Translations under genes and position numbers: made by a program
Notes under the pieces: model-generated
Seen by the model: only the letters and a program-made list of their open reading frames with translations
Databases searched by the model: none
Told to the model about the DNA's origin: nothing
Assembly: GCA_026388915.1 (NCBI GenBank)
Contig: JAPLIW010000427.1
Span: forward strand, 1-14,218
Direction of reading: 5' to 3'
DNA: 14,218 nt
Source: Deltaproteobacteria bacterium
Lineage (GTDB): Bacteria; Desulfobacterota; SM23-61
In this document: piece after piece, positions 5,839 through 12,574 of the stretch
Layout of the letters: each line of letters opens with the position of its first letter
How positions within the stretch are numbered: the first letter of the stretch is position 1

Positions 5839-6879
5839 ATGTTTGAGGCGTTGACGGAGCGGGATCGAAGGGTCCTTCAGGCCATCATCACGGATTACAT
5901 CCAGACGGCTCAGCCGGTAGGGTCGAGGATTGTCTCCAAGAAGTACAAGATGGGGCTCAGTCCGGCCACGATCCGCAATGTGATGGCCGACCTGGAAGAG
6001 TTGGGGTTTCTCATTCAACCGCACACCTCCGCCGGGCGGGTTCCCACGGACAAGGCTTATCGCTTTTTCGTGGATACGATCCTGAGCATGCGAAGGTTGA
6101 ACCTGGAGGAGAAGGGGAATATCGAGAAGGGCCTGCTCCTGGAGAGGGACCCGGACATCAATGAAGTGATGAAAAGGGCGTCCCACCTGTTGTCCCTGCT
6201 TTCCAAGCAGACCGGCGTGGTGCTGGCTCCCCGTTTCGGCAGCAAGATCTTTAAGCATATCGAATTCATCAAGTTGAGGGACCGAAGGATCCTGGTGATC
6301 ATCGTCTCCCGGACCGGCGAGGTCCAGAACAAGGTCATCCAGGCGGACGAGGAGATGAGCCAGGACGAGATGGACAAGTACAGCAGGTATCTCTCGGAAA
6401 TCATGGGAGGCCTCAGCCTGGTGGAGGCCAAACAGAAGATCGTGGAAGAGATGAAGAAGGAAAAGGTCATTTTCGATAAGCTCATGTACCGGGCCCTGCA
6501 ACTCAGCCAGAAAGCGCTGGAAGACGAAGGGGAGGGGGACCTGTTCATCGAAGGGAAGACCAATATCATGCAATCCCCGGAGTTTGCCGACATGGACAAG
6601 ATGAGGGGACTTCTCGAGGCCTTCGAAGAAAAGACCAAGATCGTCAAACTCCTGGATAAAGCCCTTTCCGCCCAGGGAATTCAGATCTTCATCGGGGCGG
6701 AGAACGAGCTCCATGAAATGATCAATTGCAGCATCGTGGCGGCCCCCTATTCCCGGGAGAACTACACTCTGGGGACCCTGGGGGTCATCGGGCCCACCCG
6801 GATGGATTATTCCAACATCATTCCCGTCGTGGATTATACCGCCCGGATTGTGGGACAGATTCTGGGAAACATCGACTGA
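5839..6879 (+). CDS. hrcA: Heat-inducible transcription repressor HrcA
   Basis: A 346-aa protein of normal HrcA length. The N-terminal winged helix (residues about 5-80) includes LTERDRRVLQAIITDY, PVGSR, the recognition region SPATIRNVMADLEELGFL and the wing HTSAGRVPTDKAYRFFVD, all diagnostic for HrcA. The C-terminal GAF-like half ends with the family block YTLGTLGVIGPTRMDY. HrcA binds CIRCE operators and represses chaperone genes, with its activity tuned by GroEL in studied bacteria. The ATG at 5839 is preceded by AGAGG at 5829-5833, 5 nt away. It is the first gene of a grpE-dnaJ block and lies directly behind a CIRCE-like site, so autoregulation is likely. Confidence 0.96.
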   Translation: MFEALTERDRRVLQAIITDYIQTAQPVGSRIVSKKYKMGLSPATIRNVMADLEELGFLIQPHTSAGRVPTDKAYRFFVDTILSMRRLNLEEKGNIEKGLLLERDPDINEVMKRASHLLSLLSKQTGVVLAPRFGSKIFKHIEFIKLRDRRILVIIVSRTGEVQNKVIQADEEMSQDEMDKYSRYLSEIMGGLSLVEAKQKIVEEMKKEKVIFDKLMYRALQLSQKALEDEGEGDLFIEGKTNIMQSPEFADMDKMRGLLEAFEEKTKIVKLLDKALSAQGIQIFIGAENELHEMINCSIVAAPYSRENYTLGTLGVIGPTRMDYSNIIPVVDYTARIVGQILGNID

Positions 6880-6896
6880 TTCCTTTAGAGTAAATT

Positions 6897-6950
6897 CCCG
6901 GCTCTGCCGGGGTCATGACTCATTATTAAGGGGTCACCCGCCAGCGGCGG
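6897..6950 (+). other. Two small hairpins in the hrcA-grpE gap
   Basis: CCCGGC-TCT-GCCGGG (6897-6911) is a perfect 6-bp stem, and CCGCC-AGC-GGCGG (6938-6950) a 5-bp stem. No U-run follows either, so they are more likely mRNA processing or stability structures, or decayed repeat units, than terminators. Confidence 0.4.
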
Positions 6951-6981
6951 AACCGATATTTTCCGTGAGGGGAGATCAACT

Positions 6982-7605
6982 TTGGAAAAGAAGGGTCATC
7001 ACAAGAAATCAAACAAGGAAGATAATGCCATAGAGGTGAAGATCGAGGGAAAAAACCAGGAGAAACCCGCAGCCGAGTCAGCTCGGGCAGAAGAAAAGAA
7101 AGAGCCGACGCCGCTGGAAAAACTTCAAGCTCAGCTTGATGAAAAGACCAGAGAGTCCTCGGAATATTTTGACAAATGGCTGAGGCTCAGGGCGGAGATG
7201 GAGAATTTCAAGAAAAGGATGCTGAAGGAAAAAGCCGACCACCTGAAATTCGGCAACGAGGACCTGCTCAAGGCGCTGCTTCCCATCCTGGACAATGTGA
7301 ATCGGGCCATTGACCACGGAAAGAACGAGCGGGAAAATTCTCCTCTTCTCGCCGGGGTGGAGATGATCCATAAAGAGTTCCTCGACACCCTGGAGAGGTT
7401 CGGGGTGAAACCCATCCGGGCGGCGGGAGAGGTTTTTGACCCGGAGAAACACGAGGCCATATCCCAGGAAGAAAGCGACCTGGAGACCAACCGGGTGGTG
7501 TCCGCCGTGCAGAATGGGTACTTCTACCATGACCGGCTGCTCCGCCCTGCCAAAGTCATCGTCTCCAAAGGAAGGCCGCAGGCGGAGAAAGAACCCCCTG
7601 CATGA
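6982..7605 (+). CDS. grpE: Nucleotide exchange factor GrpE
   Basis: A 207-aa GrpE. It has a charged, low-complexity N terminus (1-45), a long helical dimerisation region (about 46-135, with EYFDKWLRLRAEMENFKKR) and the C-terminal beta domain carrying the GrpE signature (GEVFDPEKHEAI ... NGYFYHDRLLRPAKVIVSKG). GrpE releases ADP from DnaK. The start is TTG at 6982, supported by GAGGGGAG 7 nt upstream and by the absence of an in-frame ATG before the conserved part. The gene lies 102 nt after hrcA and its TGA overlaps the dnaJ ATG (ATGA), indicating translational coupling. dnaK, which usually sits between grpE and dnaJ, is absent here. Confidence 0.95.
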   Translation: MEKKGHHKKSNKEDNAIEVKIEGKNQEKPAAESARAEEKKEPTPLEKLQAQLDEKTRESSEYFDKWLRLRAEMENFKKRMLKEKADHLKFGNEDLLKALLPILDNVNRAIDHGKNERENSPLLAGVEMIHKEFLDTLERFGVKPIRAAGEVFDPEKHEAISQEESDLETNRVVSAVQNGYFYHDRLLRPAKVIVSKGRPQAEKEPPA

Positions 7606-8711
7606 TCAAGAGGGACTACTACCATCTTCTGGGCATCGATCCTTCGGCAAGCCTGGAGGAGATCAAGAAAGCCTACCGCCGACTGGCCCACCAGTACCAT
7701 CCGGATAAGAACCCCGACAATCCCTCGGCAGGGGATCATTTCCGGCTGATCACCGAGGCCTATGAAATCCTGCAGGATACCCGGAAGCGGGCGGCCTACG
7801 ACCGCCAGGGTCCATCCATGGGGAGGTGGGGGTTCGAGGGATTCGGCGAACCGCCGGATTTTTCTCCGCAGAAGGATTTTGTCGACGGAATTTTTGAAGA
7901 GATCCTGGAAGACTTTTTCAGGGCCGATCGTCCCCGGCAGAGGAGAGCCCGGGGTACGGACCTGCGGTTCAACCTGGAGATCTCCCTGGAAGAAGCGGCT
8001 TGGGGTTCGGAGCAAAAGATCCGATTCTCCCGTAAGTCGATCTGTCCGGTTTGCCGGGGAAGCCGTTGCGCGCCCGGGACTCAAACGACGGTCTGCCCCT
8101 ACTGCGAGGGCACGGGTTCCCTGCGGACCCAGCGGGGTTTTTTCATCGTGGAAACGACCTGCGAGCGCTGTAAGGGAGAGGGGGAGTACATTCCCCGGCC
8201 CTGCCCGCGGTGCGGAGGGGCGGGGGTTTTGAAAATCCCCCAGGTCTTCAAAATCAGCACCCCCCCGGGAGCCGATAACGGAACCCGCCTCCGCCTGGCG
8301 GGCGAGGGGGAAATGGGCCGAAACGGAGGGTCTGCGGGGGACCTCTACGTCATCCTTTCCATCCGGAGACATCCCGTGTTCACCCGCTCGGGGAATGATT
8401 TGACCTGCGAAATTCTCGTCGAACTGTCCCTGGCCTTCAAGGGAACCGAAGTGGAAGCCCCGACTTTAAAAGACCCGGTGCGGATCAAGATCCCGCCCAA
8501 GACCCCTCCCGGGAAAATTTTCATTCTGAAGGGAATGGGAATGCCGGCCCTGCAGGGAAGGGGGAGGGGAGACCTGAAGGTCCAGATCCGGGTGGAGGCT
8601 CCCAGTCGGCCCGGCAAGAAGGAGCGGGAGATGATGGAGGAATTATCCCGTCAGGGCAGGAAAGGAAAGATGGGGCCAGAAGAAGCATCCTTCCCGCGTT
8701 CCGCGAATTAG
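7602..8711 (+). CDS. dnaJ: Co-chaperone DnaJ (type I J-domain protein)
   Basis: A 369-aa DnaJ of near-typical length. The J domain covers residues 1-70, with HPD at 33-35 for DnaK stimulation. The Gly/Phe region is short and poor (about 71-90). The zinc domain has four cysteine repeats: CPVCRGSR (148-155), CPYCEGTG (165-172), CERCKGEG (187-194) and CPRCGGAG (201-208). The first has lost the final Gly of CxxCxGxG, but all eight cysteines remain. The C-terminal substrate-binding domains follow (GDLYVILSIRRHPVFTRSGNDL). It starts inside the grpE stop codon. The weak G/F region leaves open that this is a CbpA/DnaJ2-like paralogue, but the intact zinc domain favours DnaJ. It converges on tatC with only 30 bp between stop codons. 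Confidence 0.92.
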   Translation: MIKRDYYHLLGIDPSASLEEIKKAYRRLAHQYHPDKNPDNPSAGDHFRLITEAYEILQDTRKRAAYDRQGPSMGRWGFEGFGEPPDFSPQKDFVDGIFEEILEDFFRADRPRQRRARGTDLRFNLEISLEEAAWGSEQKIRFSRKSICPVCRGSRCAPGTQTTVCPYCEGTGSLRTQRGFFIVETTCERCKGEGEYIPRPCPRCGGAGVLKIPQVFKISTPPGADNGTRLRLAGEGEMGRNGGSAGDLYVILSIRRHPVFTRSGNDLTCEILVELSLAFKGTEVEAPTLKDPVRIKIPPKTPPGKIFILKGMGMPALQGRGRGDLKVQIRVEAPSRPGKKEREMMEELSRQGRKGKMGPEEASFPRSAN

Positions 8712-8741
8712 ATACCGTCCTGGCCTGGTCTTTTCTCCGCC

Positions 8742-9647
8742 TCAGCCTGATTTTCCTTCCCCGGGCGTTTCCTTCTTTTCCTCTTCTTTCGGTTCCTCTT
8801 TTTTCTTTTCTCCCAAAAGTTTGGCCATCCAAATCGATCCTTCGTACATGAGAATGAGGGGTCCGGCCAGCAGCAGCTGGGAGACCAGGTCCGGCGGGGT
8901 GAGGATGGCCGCGGCCACGAAGATGAGCAGAATCGCATATTTGCGGTTCCGGGCCAGGAAAGAAGAGGAAACGACTCCCATCCGGGAGAGGAAGAAAACC
9001 AGGGCCGGCCACTGGAAGAGAAGGCCGAAGGCCAGCAGGAGTTTGATGGTGAAGGTGAGGTACTCCCGGATGGAAGGCAGGGGGCGGATGGCATCGGTGG
9101 CGAAGCTGAGAAAAAACCGGAAGATGACCGGGAAGACGATAAAATAACAGAAAGCGGCACCGAGGATGAAAAAAAAGGAAGAGACAAAAAGGTAGGGGAG
9201 GATGTATTTCTTTTCCCTCCGGTACAGCCCCGGGGAGACGAATGCCCAGACCTGGTAGAGGATGAAAGGGAAGCAGAAAAAGACTCCCGCCAGGATAGCG
9301 GCCTTGAAGTAGGTAAAGAAAGCCTCGGGGACGGCGGTGAAGACCAGGGAACTGCCGGGGGGCAGGGTTTTCACCAGGGGCCGCATCAGGATTTCTACGA
9401 TTTCTTTAATATAGGCATAGCAGACGGCAAAGGCGATGCCGATCGTGACGAAGGAGTAAATCAGCCTCTTGCGCAACTCCTCCAGGTGGGCGGAAAGGGG
9501 AAGCTTTCTATCCGATATTTCGGATGGATTCTTTGGCGGCGACAGGTTGGTTCTCTTCCTTCTGTGGGGGAGTGTTCTGCGCTGAGGCTTCGGCCGGCTG
9601 GCTGCTTTCCTGGACCTGGATGACCTCGTGCTTCCCTCTCTCCACAT
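8742..9647 (-). CDS. tatC: Twin-arginine translocase subunit TatC (start uncertain)
   Basis: An integral membrane protein with six hydrophobic segments (about 62-82, 112-134, 151-175, 196-216, 237-250, 255-272 in the 301-aa reading). It has the TatC hallmarks: HLEELRKRL at the N-terminal cytoplasmic side, FILYQVWAFVSPGLYRREKK, FGLLFQWPAL and the TPPD turn (250-253). TatC binds twin-arginine signal peptides and forms the receptor with TatB. The tail (280-301) is strongly charged (KKKEEPKEEEKKE). The homologous part begins near residue 45, yet the frame has no ATG, GTG or TTG between the ATG at 9647 and the TTG inside HLEEL. The true start is therefore either the far ATG, overlapping tatA by 140 bp with an Arg-rich extension, or a rare codon such as CTG at 9545. 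Confidence 0.93.
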   Translation of the reverse strand: MWREGSTRSSRSRKAASRPKPQRRTLPHRRKRTNLSPPKNPSEISDRKLPLSAHLEELRKRLIYSFVTIGIAFAVCYAYIKEIVEILMRPLVKTLPPGSSLVFTAVPEAFFTYFKAAILAGVFFCFPFILYQVWAFVSPGLYRREKKYILPYLFVSSFFFILGAAFCYFIVFPVIFRFFLSFATDAIRPLPSIREYLTFTIKLLLAFGLLFQWPALVFFLSRMGVVSSSFLARNRKYAILLIFVAAAILTPPDLVSQLLLAGPLILMYEGSIWMAKLLGEKKKEEPKEEEKKETPGEGKSG

Positions 9648-9939
9648 CCTCCAGGAAGGACTCCGGCGTCGGAAGCGGATTCTCCAGGGGAATCTCCGGC
9701 TCGGCTGAGGGAGGGACCGGGGATTCCGCCTGCGGGGGAACCTCCGATTTATAGGGCTCTTCGTTCAGATCGACCTTCAGGTCGCTTTCGATGCTGGTTT
9801 TCAGCTCGTCGCTGGCTTTCTTGAATTCGGCCAGACCCTTCCCCAGGGACTTGGCCAGGTCAGGAAGCTTCCGGGGGCCAAATACGATCAGGGCGACGAT
9901 GAGGATAATGACCAGCTCAGGAAGGCCGATGCCGAACAT
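9508..9939 (-). CDS. Sec-independent translocase TatA/TatB-family protein
   Basis: A 143-aa protein. One N-terminal transmembrane helix (residues about 5-19, LPELVIILIVALIVF) is followed by the FGP hinge (20-22) and an amphipathic helix (RKLPDLAKSLGKGLAEFKKA), the standard TatA/B plan. A long acidic, Pro- and Gln-rich tail fills residues 50-143. The MFGIG..EL start and FGPRKLP are TatB-like, while GKGLAEFKKA also suits TatA, so the subtype is left open. It would form the pore or receptor partner of TatC in the inner membrane. The ATG at 9939 lacks a well-spaced Shine-Dalgarno sequence. The predicted promoter would give a leader of only about 15 nt. Its 3' end overlaps the open tatC frame. Confidence 0.93.
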   Translation of the reverse strand: MFGIGLPELVIILIVALIVFGPRKLPDLAKSLGKGLAEFKKASDELKTSIESDLKVDLNEEPYKSEVPPQAESPVPPSAEPEIPLENPLPTPESFLEDVERGKHEVIQVQESSQPAEASAQNTPPQKEENQPVAAKESIRNIG

Positions 9940-9960
9940 CTCGAACCCACTTTCATCTCC

Positions 9961-9989
9961 AGAATAGATAGTTTTCAGGGGAGTGTCAA
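9961..9989 (-). promoter_or_regulatory. Sigma70-type promoter of tatA-tatC
   Basis: On the minus strand, TTGACA (9989-9984), a 17-bp spacer and TATTCT (9966-9961). The predicted transcription start is near 9954, only about 15 nt from the tatA ATG, which would leave the upstream GGAGA outside the mRNA. Confidence 0.65.
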
Positions 9990-10224
9990 TAATAAAAAAA
10001 GTTCGGAGTTCGGAGTTGTGAGTTCGGAGTCACAAACGTGTCTGCTTTAGGGTGCCGGCTTCGGCATTCAAGGAATTTCTCATTGCATGGGAAATTATCA
10101 AAATCTCCGTATCCGCCGGGGATGAAGAAAGAAATTGAACCGCTGAGCACGCCGAGACCGCAGAGCAAACAAATTGGAATGCTGGAATGATGGAATATCA
10201 AAACCATTGGAATATTGGAATGTT
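9990..10224. repeat. Repeat-rich non-coding stretch upstream of tatA
   Basis: The stretch contains tandem TTCGGAGT units (10001-10030, three copies), a small hairpin TGCCG-GCTT-CGGCA (10053-10066), ACCGCNGAG motifs (10139-10147 and 10157-10165) and a run of TGGAAT-type units (10173-10224). The ACCGCAGAG and TGGAAT parts are mirrored at 10389-10450 on the far side of the 133-bp element. No credible gene is present. Confidence 0.6.
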
Positions 10225-10363
10225 GATGGGCTCGTAAAAAGTCTCTTAAAGCGTCACCCCGGCGAAAGCCGGGGTCCAGAACATCTTGAAATAACTGGAT
10301 TCCGGCTTTCGCCGGAATGACGAATTTTATGGATTTTCGACTTTTTACGAGATTATCAATGTT
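10219..10363. mobile_element. 133-bp MITE-like palindromic element, copy 3 (10225-10357), with target duplication
   Basis: The termini GATGGGCTCGTAAAAAGTC and (minus strand) GATAATCTCGTAAAAAGTC are inverted repeats. Hairpins lie at 10256-10275 (loop GAAA) and 10299-10318 (loop TTTC). The direct repeats AATGTT at 10219-10224 and 10358-10363 flank it exactly, the signature of a 6-bp target-site duplication. It has the same length and orientation as the copy at 5115-5247 and carries no coding capacity. Confidence 0.85.
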
Positions 10364-10388
10364 GGGTTTAAGCATTTTGGTTTTTACC

Positions 10389-10452
10389 CATTATTCCATT
10401 GTTCCACTATTCCATTATTCCTTTTTTAAATTCTATGCGACCTCTGCGGTTT
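10389..10452. repeat. Right arm of the older inverted repeat interrupted by the 133-bp element
   Basis: ATTCCA-type units (the reverse complement of TGGAAT) from about 10389 to 10422, then CTCTGCGGT (10442-10450), mirror the left-hand units and ACCGCAGAG at 10157-10165. Confidence 0.6.
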
Positions 10453-10489
10453 AGTTTTTTGTTGTATTCCGCAAGCGATCAAGAAACAC

Positions 10490-10517
10490 TTGACAGATAA
10501 GGGAAAATTGATTTAAT
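10490..10517 (+). promoter_or_regulatory. Probable purC promoter
   Basis: TTGACA (10490-10495), a 16-bp spacer and TTTAAT (10512-10517). Transcription would start near 10524, downstream of the ATG at 10516, which favours the ATG at 10549 as the purC start. Confidence 0.55.
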
Positions 10518-10548
10518 GGGTAATAAAAACGGGAAGGGAAAAATCTCC

Positions 10549-11451
10549 ATGGGAATCGATGTTCTTCTCCGTAGCGAATTCAAAGAGATCCCGGTTCTTC
10601 ACCGGGGAAAGGTCCGGGACATTTACGACTTGGGAAAGCATCTGCTGATTGTGGCCACGGACCGGATCTCCGCCTTCGATGTCGTCCTGCCCAACGGGAT
10701 TCCCCACAAAGGCCGGGTCCTCAGCCAGATATCGGCCCATTGGTTCAAGACCCTGGAAGATATCGTCACCCATCATATGGTAACCACCGAGCTGGAAGGA
10801 TTCCCCGGAATCCCCGGGACCGTGGCCGAAAAATTGCGCGGCCGGGCCATGGTGGTGAAGAAGGCCAAATCCTTGCCCGTGGAATGCATCGTCCGGGGGT
10901 ACCTATCCGGCTCCGGTTGGAATGAGTACCAGGAGAAGGGATCGGTCAGCGGGATTCCTCTCCCGCCCGGGTTGAAGGAATCCCAAAAATTACCGGCCCC
11001 TCTGTTTACCCCTTCCACCAAGGCTGAAGCGGGGATCCACGATGAGAATATCGACTTCGCCGCGGCCAGCTGGAAACTCGGGAAGAAATTGGCCGAAGAG
11101 GTTCGCTCGGCGAGCCTGCAAATATACCAGAAGGCGGCGGGCATGGCGGAGAAGAAGGGGATTATCATCGCCGACACCAAATTCGAGTTCGGCCTGGAAG
11201 AGGGGGAAAAATTGATCCTCATCGACGAAGCGCTGACGCCGGACTCCTCCCGGTTTTGGCCCGCGGACGGTTACGCTCCCGGCGGACCGCAGAAGAGCTT
11301 TGACAAGCAGTTTGTCCGGGACTACCTGCTCTCCATCCGCTGGGACAAGAAGCCGCCCGCGCCGAATCTTCCCGCCGAAGTGATCCAGAGGACTTCGGAG
11401 AAATATATTGAGGCTTTTGAGCGATTGACGGGCAAGAAATTGGAAATTTAA
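10549..11451 (+). CDS. purC: Phosphoribosylaminoimidazole-succinocarboxamide synthase (SAICAR synthase)
   Basis: A 300-aa enzyme of de novo purine synthesis that joins CAIR and aspartate using ATP. Visible family blocks are HRGKVRDIYDLG (18-29), ATDRISAFDVVLPNGIPHKG (36-55), VECIVRGYLSGSGWNEYQ, the FTPSTKA segment, DTKFEFG and LIDEALTPDSSRFWP. The length of about 300 aa is that of the long (yeast ADE1-like) form, longer than the compact bacterial form of about 240 aa. I prefer the ATG at 10549 over the in-frame ATG at 10516: the protein N terminus then matches the family, GGGAAGGGAA lies upstream, and the predicted promoter would place the transcription start after 10516. No other pur gene is nearby. 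The following gene begins 58 nt after its stop. Confidence 0.95.
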   Translation: MGIDVLLRSEFKEIPVLHRGKVRDIYDLGKHLLIVATDRISAFDVVLPNGIPHKGRVLSQISAHWFKTLEDIVTHHMVTTELEGFPGIPGTVAEKLRGRAMVVKKAKSLPVECIVRGYLSGSGWNEYQEKGSVSGIPLPPGLKESQKLPAPLFTPSTKAEAGIHDENIDFAAASWKLGKKLAEEVRSASLQIYQKAAGMAEKKGIIIADTKFEFGLEEGEKLILIDEALTPDSSRFWPADGYAPGGPQKSFDKQFVRDYLLSIRWDKKPPAPNLPAEVIQRTSEKYIEAFERLTGKKLEI

Positions 11452-11509
11452 TCCGCAAAAAGATGAAAATACAGGGAATACAGAATCCGTAAAAACGGAG
11501 CGAAGAGAT

Positions 11510-12562
11510 ATGGCAAAGACCGGGATCGTGAAGGATGACCGTTATATGAACCATGCAGCCGATGGTTACCATCCGGAGTCTCACCAGCGCCTGGAGGTGC
11601 TCTACCGGATGCTGCAGGAGCCGGGCATGAAGGGAAATTATGTGGAGATCCCCCCGCGCCTGGCCACCCAGGAGGAGCTGGAGTTGATCCACATGCCGAA
11701 CTACATCAGCCTGGTGGCCTCCACCGCCGGCCGCTCCATGACCATGCTGGACCCCGATACGTACGCCTGCGCGAAATCCTATGAAGCCGCCCGATTGGCG
11801 GCCGGCGGGACGCTGGCCGCGGTGGACAAAGTCGTGAGCGGGGAGGTGGACAATGCTTTTGCCTTTGTCCGTCCGCCCGGTCACCATGCCGAGACCAACC
11901 GGGCCATGGGTTTCTGCCTCTTCAACAACGCGGCCATCGCCGCCAGTTACGCCCTGGCCACGCACAAACTGAAGAAAGCGCTGATCATCGATTGGGACCT
12001 CCACCATGGCAACGGGACGCAGCATTCCTTCTATGAGCGGTCCGATGTCCTCTATTTTTCCACTCATCAATACCCCTATTATCCCGGCACCGGGTTTTAC
12101 ACCGAGACCGGAAGCGGCACCGGCAAGGGGTTCACGGTCAATGTGCCCCTGAACGCGGGCCCCGGAGACGCGGAGTATTTCCTGATTTTCGAAGAGATCC
12201 TGGAGCCCATCGCCTTGGAGTTCAAGCCGGACATGGTGTTCGTTTCCGCCGGGTTTGATATTTATCACCGGGATCCCCTGGGGGGCATGCAGGTCACGCC
12301 GCAGGGTTTCGGCAACCTGGCCAAGGTCATCCTGGAATTCGCCCAGCAAACCTGCAAGGGCAGAGTGATTTTCGTCCTCGAGGGAGGATACCACCTGGAG
12401 GGGTTGCGGGATTCGGCGCGGGAAGTCCTGAAGACCATGCGCGGGGAGGTCCTGGCCCGGGGCCGGGACGAGGAAGTAAGAAAACAAGCGGACCATCGGC
12501 TGATCGATCCGGTCATCAAAAAAGTGAAAGAAGCCCAGAAGCCCTACTGGAAAATCGGGTGA
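11510..12562 (+). CDS. Histone deacetylase family (AcuC/HDAC-like) amidohydrolase
   Basis: A 350-aa zinc amidohydrolase of the HDAC/AcuC/acetylpolyamine amidohydrolase superfamily. Catalytic features are all present: RPPGHHAE with the tandem His at 125-126, FCLFNNAAIAA, the metal ligands D163 and H165 in DWDLHHGNGT, D250 in SAGFD, and Y294 in VLEGGYH as the transition-state tyrosine. It probably removes an acetyl or other acyl group from a small molecule or a lysine; the real substrate is not evident. It is cytoplasmic, with no signal peptide. The start at 11510 has GGAG about 9 nt upstream. The FAH-family gene begins 12 nt after its stop, so the two are probably translated from one mRNA. Confidence 0.92.
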   Translation: MAKTGIVKDDRYMNHAADGYHPESHQRLEVLYRMLQEPGMKGNYVEIPPRLATQEELELIHMPNYISLVASTAGRSMTMLDPDTYACAKSYEAARLAAGGTLAAVDKVVSGEVDNAFAFVRPPGHHAETNRAMGFCLFNNAAIAASYALATHKLKKALIIDWDLHHGNGTQHSFYERSDVLYFSTHQYPYYPGTGFYTETGSGTGKGFTVNVPLNAGPGDAEYFLIFEEILEPIALEFKPDMVFVSAGFDIYHRDPLGGMQVTPQGFGNLAKVILEFAQQTCKGRVIFVLEGGYHLEGLRDSAREVLKTMRGEVLARGRDEEVRKQADHRLIDPVIKKVKEAQKPYWKIG

Positions 12563-12574
12563 GAGGAGAAGGAA

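Noticed and set aside
5827..6714. Minus-strand open frame of 295 codons
   Set aside because: It is antisense to hrcA, whose family motifs are unambiguous.
8712..8741. Bidirectional terminator between dnaJ and tatC
   Set aside because: The 30-bp gap holds no clear stem followed by a T-run on either strand.
9986..10375. Minus-strand open frame of 129 codons containing VIPAKAGIQ and DPGFRRGD
   Set aside because: This peptide is the translation of the palindromic repeats and flanking simple repeats. The same string arises wherever the repeat is read in this frame, so it is not a gene.
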